This document shows, in pieces, positions 16,469 through 25,371 of a stretch of 64,000 nt of DNA (positions are counted from its first letter, which is position 1; each line of letters begins with the position of its first letter). A program made the position numbers and the translations under genes. Location: contig NZ_CP034449.1 of NCBI RefSeq assembly GCF_003952425.1, positions 2,232,001 through 2,296,000 of the forward strand, written 5' to 3'. A model generated the notes under the pieces. That model saw only the letters and a program-made list of their open reading frames with translations, did no database searches and had not been told where the DNA came from. Source of the DNA: Mesorhizobium sp. M2A.F.Ca.ET.046.03.2.1 (lineage in GTDB: Bacteria > Pseudomonadota > Alphaproteobacteria > Rhizobiales > Rhizobiaceae).

Positions 16469-18039
16469 CAGAGCCTCCCCGCCAGAAGGAAGCCGGAGCC
16501 GCCGCCTAGGCCGGCTCCCGGATGGGTCGAAGCGCCGATATGGTAGAGGCCTTTGACGCCGGTCTCGTGGTTGCGGCTTGCCTTGAACGGCCGCCACAGG
16601 AAGGACTGGTCGATGGTCGACGAGCCACCATAGGGATCTCCGCCGACAAGGTTGATGTTCATCGCTTCGAGGTCGGCCGGCGAATAGGCGCGGCGCGCAA
16701 TGACGGTCTCGCGAAACCCGTCGATATGGTTGGCGAGGATCGCCTCGACGCGGTCGGCATAGGCTTCGCGCAGTGCCCCGGTCCAGCGCCCGTCAGCCGG
16801 GGCATTCAGCTTGCCGGCGGCATCGCCCTTGATGTGGCGCGGCGCCTCGGGCAGTTGCAGCCAGAGGATCGCCTTGCCTTCAGGACAGCGCGAGGGATCG
16901 AGCGCGTGCGGCTGGCCGACGCAGATGGTCGGCACTTCCGGCAGCAGGCCGCGCACCGCCTCGTTGCAGGCTTTCGAAACGCCGTCCAAACCCGGCGTCA
17001 GATGCAGCAGCGCCACCTTGTCGAGGCCCCCGCCGCGCCATGCAGGCGGCTTGTCCAGCGCATAGTGGATCTGGAAATTGCCCTTGCCGTAGCGATAGGC
17101 CTGCGTGGCCTTGGTTGCCGCCTCAGGCGCATCCTTGCCGAGCAGGCGGCCGTAGAGCTGCGTCGGCGTGACCGAGCAGATGACGCCTTTCGCAGCGCTC
17201 AACGTCTCGCCGGAGGCGAGCCGCACGCCGGTGGCACGGCCGCCGCTCTGGACGATCGAGGCGACATCGGCGTCGACGCGGATCTCGCCGCCGCGCTCCT
17301 TGATCAGCGCCTCGAAGGCGGCGAGCAGGTTTTTCGCGCCGCCCTTGACGACCGGCGCGCCGGCGGCCTCCAGGGCGAAGGCGATGACCTTGGCGATCTG
17401 GCCGGAGAAGGCGTCTTCGGGCCCAAGCCCGGCATGCAGCACCCAGGGTGCCCAGAGCGCGCGGACCGTGTCGGATGAGTAGGTCGTCTCAAGCCAGCCG
17501 CGCGCGGGCACCAGCGCCTCGCCCATGAAGGCGGCGAGGTTGCGCGGGCCGCGCCGCCAGGCCTCGCCGGCCAGCAGCTTGGTTGTCGGATAGGACCAGA
17601 GCGCGCCGCCGAGCAGACCGAACAGCAGCCCCGCATCGCGCTCGATGCCGCCGACGTCGCCGCCGTGGCGGTCGCCGTCGCCGGCGGCGATCCGGTTGAG
17701 CGCCGCGATGTTGGTGGCGCGGTCGGTGGTGAGCACGGCATGGCTGCCGTCCGGCATGAGAACGCCTGTGGGAGTCGCCGTGTGGCAGAACTCCAGCCCA
17801 TGCCGCGCAAGGTCCTTGCCAAGCGCGGCAAAGGCCGGCGAGGTGATGAACAGCACGAAGGTCGTCGCCATCACGTCATGGACGAAGCCCGGCGCGGTGA
17901 TCTCCTCGGTGCGCATGCAGCCGCCGATGCGGTCGTTGCGCTCGAGCACCAGCACCTTGGCGCCCTTGGCGCCAAGCATTGCCGCGCAGACCAGGGCGTT
18001 GATGCCGCTGCCGACGATGGTGTGATCGGCGGCGGTCAT
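16468..18039 (-). CDS. phytoene-desaturase-like FAD-dependent oxidoreductase 1
   Basis: Flavoprotein of 523 aa of the CrtI/amine-oxidase-like (phytoene dehydrogenase-related) superfamily. The N-terminal Rossmann motif IVGSGINALVCAAMLGAKGAKV is followed by LERNDRIGGCMRTEE; a middle substrate domain and the C-terminal FAD element GASTHPGAGLGGGSGF follow. The absence of carotenoid genes nearby and its place between a cyclase and MarR-iorAB argue for an oxidation step in aromatic or indolic catabolism. It shares the segment SGGRATGVRLASGET with its paralogue encoded at 19258-20832, pointing to an ancient duplication in the cluster. Substrate unknown. Confidence 0.8.
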   Translation of the reverse strand: MTAADHTIVGSGINALVCAAMLGAKGAKVLVLERNDRIGGCMRTEEITAPGFVHDVMATTFVLFITSPAFAALGKDLARHGLEFCHTATPTGVLMPDGSHAVLTTDRATNIAALNRIAAGDGDRHGGDVGGIERDAGLLFGLLGGALWSYPTTKLLAGEAWRRGPRNLAAFMGEALVPARGWLETTYSSDTVRALWAPWVLHAGLGPEDAFSGQIAKVIAFALEAAGAPVVKGGAKNLLAAFEALIKERGGEIRVDADVASIVQSGGRATGVRLASGETLSAAKGVICSVTPTQLYGRLLGKDAPEAATKATQAYRYGKGNFQIHYALDKPPAWRGGGLDKVALLHLTPGLDGVSKACNEAVRGLLPEVPTICVGQPHALDPSRCPEGKAILWLQLPEAPRHIKGDAAGKLNAPADGRWTGALREAYADRVEAILANHIDGFRETVIARRAYSPADLEAMNINLVGGDPYGGSSTIDQSFLWRPFKASRNHETGVKGLYHIGASTHPGAGLGGGSGFLLAGRL

Positions 18040-18095
18040 TGAGGGGTGCTCGCGGTCAAGAAATGGACGTCAATCGCGCAAAGCCGAGTTCCTTC

Positions 18096-18255
18096 GCGCC
18101 CCCCTCTGTCCTGCCGGACATCTGCCCCACAAGGGGGGAGATTGGCAGCCTCGGCGCCTTGCTCAATCCTGCGGCGTTGGAGATTGGCGAAAGCACGCGT
18201 GACGTCTGATCTCCCCCCTTGTGGGGGAGATGTCCGGCAGGACAGAGGGGGGCGC
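18096..18255. repeat. 160-bp palindromic repeat, family B copy 1
   Basis: The arms are near-perfect inverted copies of about 46 bp starting GCGCCCCCCTCTGTCCTGCC and ending with its complement, around a non-conserved middle. A second copy of exactly the same length is at 31431-31590. It occupies most of the 307-bp space between the cyclase gene and the FAD-enzyme gene of the same operon, so it may attenuate or process the transcript. No transposase. Confidence 0.9.
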
Positions 18256-18346
18256 CGTAGAGCGCTGACGCTCCAAGACGACCACATCGACTCCATCACT
18301 CCATTGCCCTCGAGCATGATCTTCTCCCGAAGACCGCCGCCTCGCC

Positions 18347-19138
18347 CTATTTGCCTGGCACCAGCGCCAGCGCGCGGATCGGGCTGCCGGTGCCGCGCTC
18401 GATCTTGAGCGGGGCCGCGATCAGGATAGCGCCCTTCGGCGGCAGCTGGTCGAGATTGCAGAGGCTGGCGAGGCCATAGCGGTTGGCCTTGTGCATCAGC
18501 GTGTGGGCCGGGAATGGCGGCTCCATGCCGCCGGCCTTGCCGGCATCGGTACCGATCGTCTCCGAGCCCCAGCCCTTGATATCCTTGCTGATCAGGAACT
18601 GGATGGCTTCGGCCGTCGGGCCGGGCGTGTGAGGGCCGGTCTCGTTGGCATTGAGGAACTCGGCTTCCGAGCCGTTGCGCTTGTACCAGTCGGTGCGCAT
18701 CACCACCCACTCGCCGGGATTGATGGCGCCGTGCTTGGCCTCCCAGGCCTTGATATGGTCGACGGTGAGCAGGAAATCGTGGTCTTCAGCCGCTTCCACT
18801 GAGCAGTCGATGACGTTGACCGGACCGATGAAATTCTGCGCCGGAATGGTGTCGGTGGCGCCGTCCGGATAATCCTTGCCGGTAATCCAGTGCTGCGGCG
18901 CGTCGAAATGCGTGCCCGAATGCTCGCCGAGCTTCAGCCAGTTCCAGGCCCACCACGGACCGTTCTTGTCGTATTTGGAAATCTCGTGGATCTCGATCTT
19001 CGGCGTGTCGACGGCGAGCTCCGGCGGCAGCTTGATCAGCGGCGTGTTCGGCCCGAGCGGCGCCGTCAGGTCGACCACCTTGATGGCGCCCGAGAGCAGC
19101 TGGCCGGCGACCTCGCCGAGGAGTTTCTGCGTGTCCAT
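18347..19138 (-). CDS. cyclase-family metal hydrolase, isatin-hydrolase-like
   Basis: Soluble hydrolase of 263 aa in the cyclase (PF04199) family, which opens lactam or formamide bonds using a metal held by HxGTHxDxPxH. That motif is intact (HSGTHFDAPQHW, from about residue 73). Family members include kynurenine formamidase (about 210 aa) and isatin hydrolase (about 260 aa); the length, together with GPHTPGPTAEAIQFL and WWAWNWLKLGEHSG, fits the latter group better. The ATG at 19138 has GAGGG upstream; the longer frame to 19309 is rejected. First gene of the minus-strand operon, under the shared palindrome at 19228. Isatin to isatinate is the favoured reaction but is inference. Confidence 0.75.
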   Translation of the reverse strand: MDTQKLLGEVAGQLLSGAIKVVDLTAPLGPNTPLIKLPPELAVDTPKIEIHEISKYDKNGPWWAWNWLKLGEHSGTHFDAPQHWITGKDYPDGATDTIPAQNFIGPVNVIDCSVEAAEDHDFLLTVDHIKAWEAKHGAINPGEWVVMRTDWYKRNGSEAEFLNANETGPHTPGPTAEAIQFLISKDIKGWGSETIGTDAGKAGGMEPPFPAHTLMHKANRYGLASLCNLDQLPPKGAILIAAPLKIERGTGSPIRALALVPGK

Positions 19139-19220
19139 GGTCTTTGTTCCCTCTTGTCTCTGATGATCAAGGCTCGTTGCGGCCCTTAATATACCTACTA
19201 GACGAAAACATATGCATCTG

Positions 19221-19241
19221 CAATTATCTTTAAGCATAAAG
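19221..19241. promoter_or_regulatory. shared 14-bp palindromic operator, site a
   Basis: CTTTAAGCATAAAG (19228-19241), preceded by CAATTAT, in the divergent region between the cyclase gene (start 19138) and the second FAD-enzyme gene (start 19258). It fits YTTYAAGCWTRAAR, found at three other promoters of the cluster. It lies 16 bp from the plus-strand start, where binding would block transcription or translation initiation. Confidence 0.65.
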
Positions 19242-19257
19242 CATTTTGGGGCGGGGC

Positions 19258-20832
19258 GTGAGCGAGTTCGACGCCATCTTTGTCGGGGCGGGCCACAACA
19301 GTCTGGCATGCGCCGCGCATCTGGCGCTCAAAGGCTGGAAAATAGCGGTTTTCGAACGCAGCGAAAAGATCGGCGGGGCAGTGCGGACCGCCGAATACAC
19401 GCTTCCCGGCTTCCGGCACGATTTCGGCGCGATGAATTTGAGCCTCTTTGCAGGCTCCGCCTTTCACCGGAAATATGCAAATGAATTGAATAGCCACGGG
19501 CTGGAGTTCGCGCCGGTGGCCGATTGTTTCGCCAGCGCCTTCCCCGATGGGAAATGGTTCGGCGTCAGCAACGACCTGGAAAAGACCGCATCGCGGCTGG
19601 CCGCCTTCTCGGCGGCGGACGCGGCCACATGGCGGAAACTGGTAGGCGCCTTCCCGGGCGAAGCTGAGCATCTGTTCCGGCTGCTCGGATCGCCGATGAG
19701 CGCAAGGGCGCTGGCCGGCACGGGCTGGAAACTCTGGCGCAAGAAGGGTCTTGCCGGCGCGCTCGATACCGGCCGGCTGCTGCTCTCATCGCCGCGCGGG
19801 TGGCTGGAGGAAAATTTCGAGACGCCGCATGTCCGCACCACGCTCGCGGCCTGGGGCATGCATCTCGACTTCGCGCCCGACATCGCCGGGGGCGCCGTCT
19901 TCCCCTACCTGGAATCGATGGCCAACCAGAGTTTCGGCATGGTGCTGGGCAAAGGCGGTGCCGACACCATCATCCATGCCCTGGCCGGCATGGTGAAGGC
20001 GGCCCGTGGCCAGATCACGACCGGCGCCGATGTCGCCGAGATCATGGTTTCCGGCGGCAGGGCGACCGGGGTGCGGCTGGCATCCGGCGAAACGCATGTT
20101 GCGACCAAGGCCCTCATTGCCGGTGTCGCACCGAAAGCGCTGCCGGGCAAGCTGCTGCCCAATGGCTCGGGCGACGCCGGTTTTGACGCTGCGATGCAGA
20201 CATTCCGTCATGCGCCGGGCACGATGATGATCCATCTGGCGATGGACGATCTGCCGGACTGGAGCGCCGGCGCCGAGCTTCGCCAGTTCGCCTATGTGCA
20301 TCTGGCGCCGTCGCTCGATGCCATGTCGCGCACCTACCAGCAGGCGATCGCCGGCCAGTTGCCCGACCAGCCCGTGCTCGTGGTCGGCCAGCCGACGGCC
20401 GTCGACCCTTCGCGGGCGCCGCAAGGCAAGCATGTGCTGTGGGTGCAGGTGCGCATGCTGCCGGCGGAGATCCTCGGCGATGCCGCGGGCAAGATCGCGC
20501 CGGCGCAGTGGGATGCCGTCAAGGACGCCTATGCCGAGCGCGTGCTCGACATCATCGAGAGCTACGCGCCCGACCTGCGACAGAAAATCCTTTGCCGCGC
20601 GATTTTCTCGCCACTCGACCTCGAGCGCGAAAACCCGAACCTGGTCGGTGGCGACCAGATCTGCGGCAGCCACCATCTGGCGCAGAATTTCCTCTTCCGC
20701 CCGGCGCGCGGCTTCGCGCGCTGGAACACGCCCGTCGCCAACCTGTACCTCACCGGAGCCGCGACATGGCCCGGCGCCGGCACGGGCGCGGCCTCCGGCT
20801 TCATGCTCGCCCAACAGCTGGGAGGAAACTAG
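19258..20832 (+). CDS. phytoene-desaturase-like FAD-dependent oxidoreductase 2
   Basis: Flavoprotein of about 524 aa of the CrtI-related superfamily: FAD motif FVGAGHNSLACAAHLALKGW, then FERSEKIGGAVRTAEY, and C-terminal TGAATWPGAGTGAASGFML. The start is taken as the GTG at 19258 (SEFDAIFVGAG follows); a TTG at 19246 is less likely. It is paralogous to the protein encoded at 16468-18039 (SGGRATGVRLASGET, and VVGQPTAVDPSRAPQGKHVLWVQ versus a similar stretch). First gene of the plus-strand operon ahead of a peptide-type ABC importer. Likely role: oxidation of the imported substrate; substrate unknown. Confidence 0.8.
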   Translation: MSEFDAIFVGAGHNSLACAAHLALKGWKIAVFERSEKIGGAVRTAEYTLPGFRHDFGAMNLSLFAGSAFHRKYANELNSHGLEFAPVADCFASAFPDGKWFGVSNDLEKTASRLAAFSAADAATWRKLVGAFPGEAEHLFRLLGSPMSARALAGTGWKLWRKKGLAGALDTGRLLLSSPRGWLEENFETPHVRTTLAAWGMHLDFAPDIAGGAVFPYLESMANQSFGMVLGKGGADTIIHALAGMVKAARGQITTGADVAEIMVSGGRATGVRLASGETHVATKALIAGVAPKALPGKLLPNGSGDAGFDAAMQTFRHAPGTMMIHLAMDDLPDWSAGAELRQFAYVHLAPSLDAMSRTYQQAIAGQLPDQPVLVVGQPTAVDPSRAPQGKHVLWVQVRMLPAEILGDAAGKIAPAQWDAVKDAYAERVLDIIESYAPDLRQKILCRAIFSPLDLERENPNLVGGDQICGSHHLAQNFLFRPARGFARWNTPVANLYLTGAATWPGAGTGAASGFMLAQQLGGN

Positions 20833-20927
20833 AATTCCGGGACGGGAAGCGCGCGGTTGCCCGGGTGCCTGAACAGACGGATCGATGACGCCGCGCAAAT
20901 TAAAGACAACCAACAAGGGGAACGACC

Positions 20928-22457
20928 ATGACCATCAACAGACGCGACTTGCTTGGATATGGCGCCGCCGCGATCGGCGCGGCGACGCTTGGCCTGCCGA
21001 GGGCGGCCAAGGCGGCCGACGAGCTCACCATCGCCTACAACGTCAACCTGCCCTCCTGGGATCCGACGACCGGCCCTTCCGCGGTGAACCCGACCATTCA
21101 GGGCCTCTACCAGTCGGTGTTCGACCAGATCATCGGCCAGAAGCCGGACCTCTCCTTCACGCCGGGACTGCTCACCGAATGGGGCTGGAACGACGACCGC
21201 ACCAAGGTGACGATGACGGTGCGCGAAGGCGTCAAATGGCATGATGGCTCGCCCTTCACGCCGGAAGACGTGGTGTGGTCGCTGACCCGGGCCGGCGACG
21301 AGAAGACCGGCAACCCGATCCAGTTCGTCTGGAAGAACGTCAACAATTTCAAGATCGACGGCAACAAGATCACCGGCGACGTCGTCCAGTTCGATCCGGT
21401 CTATTTCAAGTGGATGTCGTTCCTGACCGGCTACATCCTGCCGAAAGCCTATTACGAGAAGGTCGGGGCCGAAGGCTTCGAGAAGGCCCCGATCGGCACC
21501 GGGCCGTATATGGTCGACAAGTTCGAGCGCAACGCCTTCCTGCGCCTGAAGGCCAATCCGCATTATTGGGGCACGAAGCCGGCCTTCGAGAATGTGACGA
21601 TCAAGTTCGTCACCGATGCGGCGAGCCGTGTCGCCGAGATCGAGTCGGGCTCCTCGCAGGTGACGCTCGAAATCCCCTATGAGGAGTATGACCGGCTGAT
21701 CGCCAAGGACGGGCTTGCCGGCTCGATCAAGAACGTCTCCGACATCGGCATGATCTTCTTCAACGACATCGAGGCGATGCTGGACAAGAACGTCCGCCAG
21801 GCGGCCGTGATGGCGGTCGACAAGGAGCTTCTGGTCAAGCGCCTGCTGCGCGGCTACGGCCAGCCGATCGCGACGCTGGAGACGCCGGAATACACGGCCT
21901 TCGATCCCTCGATCAAGGTCGAGCACAACCCGGAGAAAGCCAAGGAATTGCTAGCCGCCTCGGGCTATTCGACCAAGAAGCCGGTCAAGTTCACCATCCA
22001 GACCACCAAGGGCTTCAAGCCCAAGGACTATGAGATGATCCAGGCGATCGTCGGCATGTGGCGCAAGGTCGGCATCGAGGCCAAGATCGAGGTCTATGAG
22101 ATCGCCAAGCATTACGAGCTGCGCGCCGCCGACAAGCTGGCGCCGGCCGCCTTCTACAATTGGGGCAACTCCATCGGCGACCCGACCACCTCGACCGGCT
22201 TCGCCATGTACGGCCCGAGCCCGCATTCGGTTTGGGACAGCAAGGACCTGATCGACATGATCAACCCGCTCTGGGGCGAGAAGGACGAGGCCAAGCGCAT
22301 CGCCGGCTGGAAGGCGGTCGACAAATACATCGCCGAGCAGGCCTATGTGCTGCCGCTGATCCAGTATGCGCAGCCGATCGTGCATTCGAAGAAGGTCAAT
22401 GTCGTGCAGCATGTGTCCGGCGCGTTGCTGCCGGCGCTGATGACCCCGGCCGCCTGA
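20928..22457 (+). CDS. peptide/opine-type ABC transporter substrate-binding protein (SBP_bac_5), Tat signal
   Basis: Periplasmic binding protein of 509 aa, family 5 (dipeptide, oligopeptide, nickel, opine). The N-terminus NRRDLLGYGAAAIGAATLGL with cleavage near AKAAD is a twin-arginine signal, unusual but known for this family. Conserved blocks: WDPTTGPSAVNPTIQGLYQ, ADE-type PEDVVWSL, and PIGTGPYMVDKF. It lies between an FAD enzyme and two permeases in one operon, so the ligand is probably the substrate of the cluster rather than a peptide; this is inference from context. Confidence 0.88.
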   Translation: MTINRRDLLGYGAAAIGAATLGLPRAAKAADELTIAYNVNLPSWDPTTGPSAVNPTIQGLYQSVFDQIIGQKPDLSFTPGLLTEWGWNDDRTKVTMTVREGVKWHDGSPFTPEDVVWSLTRAGDEKTGNPIQFVWKNVNNFKIDGNKITGDVVQFDPVYFKWMSFLTGYILPKAYYEKVGAEGFEKAPIGTGPYMVDKFERNAFLRLKANPHYWGTKPAFENVTIKFVTDAASRVAEIESGSSQVTLEIPYEEYDRLIAKDGLAGSIKNVSDIGMIFFNDIEAMLDKNVRQAAVMAVDKELLVKRLLRGYGQPIATLETPEYTAFDPSIKVEHNPEKAKELLAASGYSTKKPVKFTIQTTKGFKPKDYEMIQAIVGMWRKVGIEAKIEVYEIAKHYELRAADKLAPAAFYNWGNSIGDPTTSTGFAMYGPSPHSVWDSKDLIDMINPLWGEKDEAKRIAGWKAVDKYIAEQAYVLPLIQYAQPIVHSKKVNVVQHVSGALLPALMTPAA

Positions 22458-22500
22458 TCGAAATGAGGAGGCGCGATAGCGTGCCTCCTTCAACGACGCA

Positions 22501-22622
22501 GCCCCCTTATCCGGCCCTTCGGGCCACCTTCTCCCCCAGGGGAGAAGAGGCCGCCGACGGCTGAGCCAGCCTCTTCTCCCCACCGGGGAGAAGGTGGCCG
22601 CGAAGCGGCCGGATGAGGGGGA
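22501..22622. repeat. palindromic repeat, family C, between binding-protein and permease genes
   Basis: The left arm has GGGCCACCTTCTCCCC and the right arm GGGGAGAAGGTGGCCGC; the outer arms CCCCCTTATCCGGCC and GGCCGGATGAGGGGG also pair. This is a known style of rhizobial intergenic palindrome. It sits exactly in the 190-bp gap between the SBP and permease genes, where a stem can protect the upstream message and lower downstream expression. Confidence 0.85.
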
Positions 22623-22647
22623 GTCCGTTCAGAGTGATTACGCACGC

Positions 22648-23655
22648 ATGCTGCTGCAGAGATTCCTCGTTCGTCTGTTGACGATGCTGGTGACGCTGTT
22701 TGGCGTCGCCATCGTCGTCTTCGTCGTCATCCGGGTCGCGCCAGGCGATCCGATCGCCATGATGCTGCCGCCCGGCGCCAGCGATGACGACATCGCCCGG
22801 CTGCGCGCGCTCTACGGGCTCGACAAGTCAATCGTGCAGCAATTCTTCATCTGGCTCGGCGGCGTGCTGCATGGCGATTTCGGCACCTCGATCTCGCTGC
22901 GCCAGGACGTGCTCGGCCTGGTCTTCGACCGGCTGCCGGCGACGCTGGAGCTGGCGACCGTGGCGCTGCTGATGGCGATCGCGCTCGGCGCCACCGCCGC
23001 GATCCTCGGCGCGCGCTCGCGCGGCACGGCCATCGAGGCCGGCATCGACATCGTGAGCGGCGCGACGCTCTCCATTCCCGATTTCCTGTGGGGCCTTGTG
23101 CTGATCCTTTTGTTCGGCGTGCTGGTGCCGGTGTTCGACATTTCCGGCCGGGTGTCGCCGCAGCTCGATCTGCCTTTCGTCACCCAGTTCTATCTGGTCG
23201 AGAGCATTCTCAGGCTGCGCTTCGACCTCACCTGGGACCTGCTGAAACACATGCTGATGCCGGCCGTGGCCTTGGCGCTGCCGCTGGCGGCGATTATCGC
23301 GCAGTTGCTCAAACAGTCGCTGAAGGAGGTGCTCGACCTCGACTATGTCGTGCTGGCGCGTGTCAAAGGCTTTTCCGAGACGCAGGTCATCCTGCGCGAG
23401 GCGCTGAAGAACGCGGCCCTGCCGACGCTGACGCTGGTCGGCGTGCAATTCACCTTCCTCATCGGCGGCACCGTCATCGTCGAGCGGCTGTTTTCCTATG
23501 AAGGTCTCGGCAATATGGCGATCGACGCCGTCATCAACCGAGACCTGCCACTGATCCAGGGCATCGTGCTGGTCTTCGCGCTGCTCTTCGTGCTGATCAA
23601 CCTCGCCGTCGATATGATGTATGCTCTGCTCAATCCGAGGCTGCGCCATGGATGA
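22648..23655 (+). CDS. ABC transporter permease, DppB-like
   Basis: Integral membrane permease of 335 aa. Six predicted helices, beginning LLQRFLVRLLTMLVTLFGVAIVV, with the extended loop after helix 1 (GDPIAMMLPPGASDDDIARL) typical of DppB/OppB, and the EAA-type cytoplasmic loop ALKNAALPTLTLVGVQF. The start is the ATG at 22648, after the palindromic repeat; the longer frame begins inside the repeat and is rejected. It overlaps the next permease gene by 8 bp. Confidence 0.9.
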   Translation: MLLQRFLVRLLTMLVTLFGVAIVVFVVIRVAPGDPIAMMLPPGASDDDIARLRALYGLDKSIVQQFFIWLGGVLHGDFGTSISLRQDVLGLVFDRLPATLELATVALLMAIALGATAAILGARSRGTAIEAGIDIVSGATLSIPDFLWGLVLILLFGVLVPVFDISGRVSPQLDLPFVTQFYLVESILRLRFDLTWDLLKHMLMPAVALALPLAAIIAQLLKQSLKEVLDLDYVVLARVKGFSETQVILREALKNAALPTLTLVGVQFTFLIGGTVIVERLFSYEGLGNMAIDAVINRDLPLIQGIVLVFALLFVLINLAVDMMYALLNPRLRHG

Positions 23656-24496
23656 GGCGCGCGTTGCCCGGCGCCGTTTGAGCCCGAGGCTGTGGCTGGC
23701 CGGCGGTTGGCTTGTGCTGGCGATGCTCGCGGCCATCTTCGCGCCGCTGCTCGCGCCGCAGGACCCGCTGGCGCAGGATTTGATGCTGGAGCGCCTGCCG
23801 CCCTTCTGGCTGGACGGCGCCGAGCCCGGCTATTGGCTGGGCACTGACAGCCTGGGACGCGATCTGTTGTCGCGGCTGATCTTCGGCGGCCGCATCGCCT
23901 TCATCGTCGCCTTCGCCGCAGCGACATCCGCCTGCCTCATCGGTTCGGCGCTGGGGCTGATCGCCGGCTATTTCGGCAACTGGGCCGACCGCATCATCTC
24001 GCGCATCGTCGATGTGTGGATGGCGTTCCCGCCGGTGCTGTTCGCGATCCTGCTGGTGGCGGTGTTGGGCACGGGGCTCAGCTCCGTCATCCTCGCCATC
24101 GCCATCATCGACTGGACGCGCTTCTGCCGGGTGATCCGCGCCGAGGCGATGAGCCAGGCGCGCATGGATTATGTCGAGAGCGCGCGCATCGCCGGCTATG
24201 GCCGCATCGGCATCATGCTTCGCGAAGTGCTGCCCAATGTGCTGCCGTCGGTGGTGGCGTTGCTATCGCTGGAGATGGGCATCGCCGTCATCGTCGAGGC
24301 GATCCTGTCCTTCGTCAATCTGTCGATCTCGACCGACGACCCGACCTGGGGGAGCATCATCGCCGAGGGCCGTCTGTCGATCCACCAGGCGTGGTGGGTG
24401 CTGGTGTTCCCGCTGATCACGCTGATCCTCACTGTGCTTTCCTTCAGCCAGTTCGGCGAAGCGCTGAAGGCGCGCTTCGATCCGGTGCTGCGATGA
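23648..24496 (+). CDS. ABC transporter permease, DppC-like
   Basis: Second permease of the importer, 282 aa. First helix LWLAGGWLVLAMLAAIFAPLLAP, then the conserved YWLGTDSLGRDLLSRLIFGGR block and EAA loop ESARIAGYGRIGIMLREVLPNV. The start at 23648 overlaps the end of the DppB-like gene, and its TGA overlaps the ATG of the next gene (ATGA), so all importer genes are tightly coupled. Confidence 0.9.
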   Translation: MDEARVARRRLSPRLWLAGGWLVLAMLAAIFAPLLAPQDPLAQDLMLERLPPFWLDGAEPGYWLGTDSLGRDLLSRLIFGGRIAFIVAFAAATSACLIGSALGLIAGYFGNWADRIISRIVDVWMAFPPVLFAILLVAVLGTGLSSVILAIAIIDWTRFCRVIRAEAMSQARMDYVESARIAGYGRIGIMLREVLPNVLPSVVALLSLEMGIAVIVEAILSFVNLSISTDDPTWGSIIAEGRLSIHQAWWVLVFPLITLILTVLSFSQFGEALKARFDPVLR

Positions 24497-25371
24497 GCGC
24501 GTGTCTGGACATCCGCTCCTTGAGCGCCGTGCTGCCCAACGGCCAGCGCGTGCTGCGCTCGGTGTCGCTCGCCGTGCAGCCGGGCGAGGTGCGCGCGCTG
24601 GTCGGCGAGAGCGGTGCCGGCAAGACGATGATCGGCAAGGCGGTGCTCGGCGTGCTGCCGAAAAGCGTGCGCATCGTCGAAGGCGAGATGCTAATCGAGG
24701 GCGAGGACCTCGGACGCCTCGATGCCAAGGCGCGGCGGACCCTGATCGGCGCGCGCACGGCTCTGATCCCGCAGGATCCGCTGACCGCGCTCAACCCTTC
24801 GCGCCGCATCGGCGCGCAGATGACCGACCGGCTGGTCCGCATCCTCGGCTGGAGCGGCGAGCGGGCCGACAAGCGTATCCGCCAGTTGCTCGACGAGGTA
24901 CAGATCCGAGATCCTGAACGCGTGCTGAAAAGCTATCCGCACGAATTGTCCGGCGGCATGCGCCAGCGCGTGCTGATCGCGGCGGCCTTCGCGGCGGAGC
25001 CCAGGCTGATCGTTGCCGACGAGCCGACGACGGCGCTGGACGTGACCGTGCAGAAGCAGATCCTGCGGCTGATCGCGCAGCTGCAGCGCGACCATGGCAC
25101 CGCGATCCTGTTCGTCACCCACGATCTCGGCGTCGTTGCCAAGATCAGCCAGAAAGTGTCGGTGCTCTACGCCGGCAAGGTGGTGGAGGAGGCCGAGACC
25201 GCGCAGCTCTTCGCCGCTCCGCAGCACGCCTACACACGGGCGCTGATCGCGGCGACGCCGCGCTACACCGATCCCTACGCCTCGCTGAAGCCAGTGGATG
25301 AAAGCGTGCTTGCCGGGCTAACGGCCGAAATCGCAGCCGCCGACAAGGATTGGAGGCCCAGCCATGGCTGA
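24493..25371 (+). CDS. ABC transporter ATP-binding protein, DppD-like
   Basis: First ATPase subunit, 292 aa. Walker [10 protein letters not shown], signature LSGGMRQR, Walker [16 protein letters not shown]-loop FVTHDLG. The C-terminal oligopeptide/dipeptide-specific extension ([18 protein letters not shown]) is present. The start ATG at 24493 overlaps the upstream stop. Pairs with the ATPase encoded at 25364. Confidence 0.92.
   Translation: MSACLDIRSLSAVLPNGQRVLRSVSLAVQPGEVRALVGESGAGKTMIGKAVLGVLPKSVRIVEGEMLIEGEDLGRLDAKARRTLIGARTALIPQDPLTALNPSRRIGAQMTDRLVRILGWSGERADKRIRQLLDEVQIRDPERVLKSYPHELSGGMRQRVLIAAAFAAEPRLIVADEPTTALDVTVQKQILRLIAQLQRDHGTAILFVTHDLGVVAKISQKVSVLYAGKVVEEAETAQLFAAPQHAYTRALIAATPRYTDPYASLKPVDESVLAGLTAEIAAADKDWRPSHG

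Noticed and set aside
18347..19138. Kynurenine formamidase (KynB) annotation of the cyclase-family protein
   Set aside because: Same superfamily and metal motif, but the protein is about 50 aa longer than KynB and no kynurenine pathway gene is nearby; kept only as an alternative.
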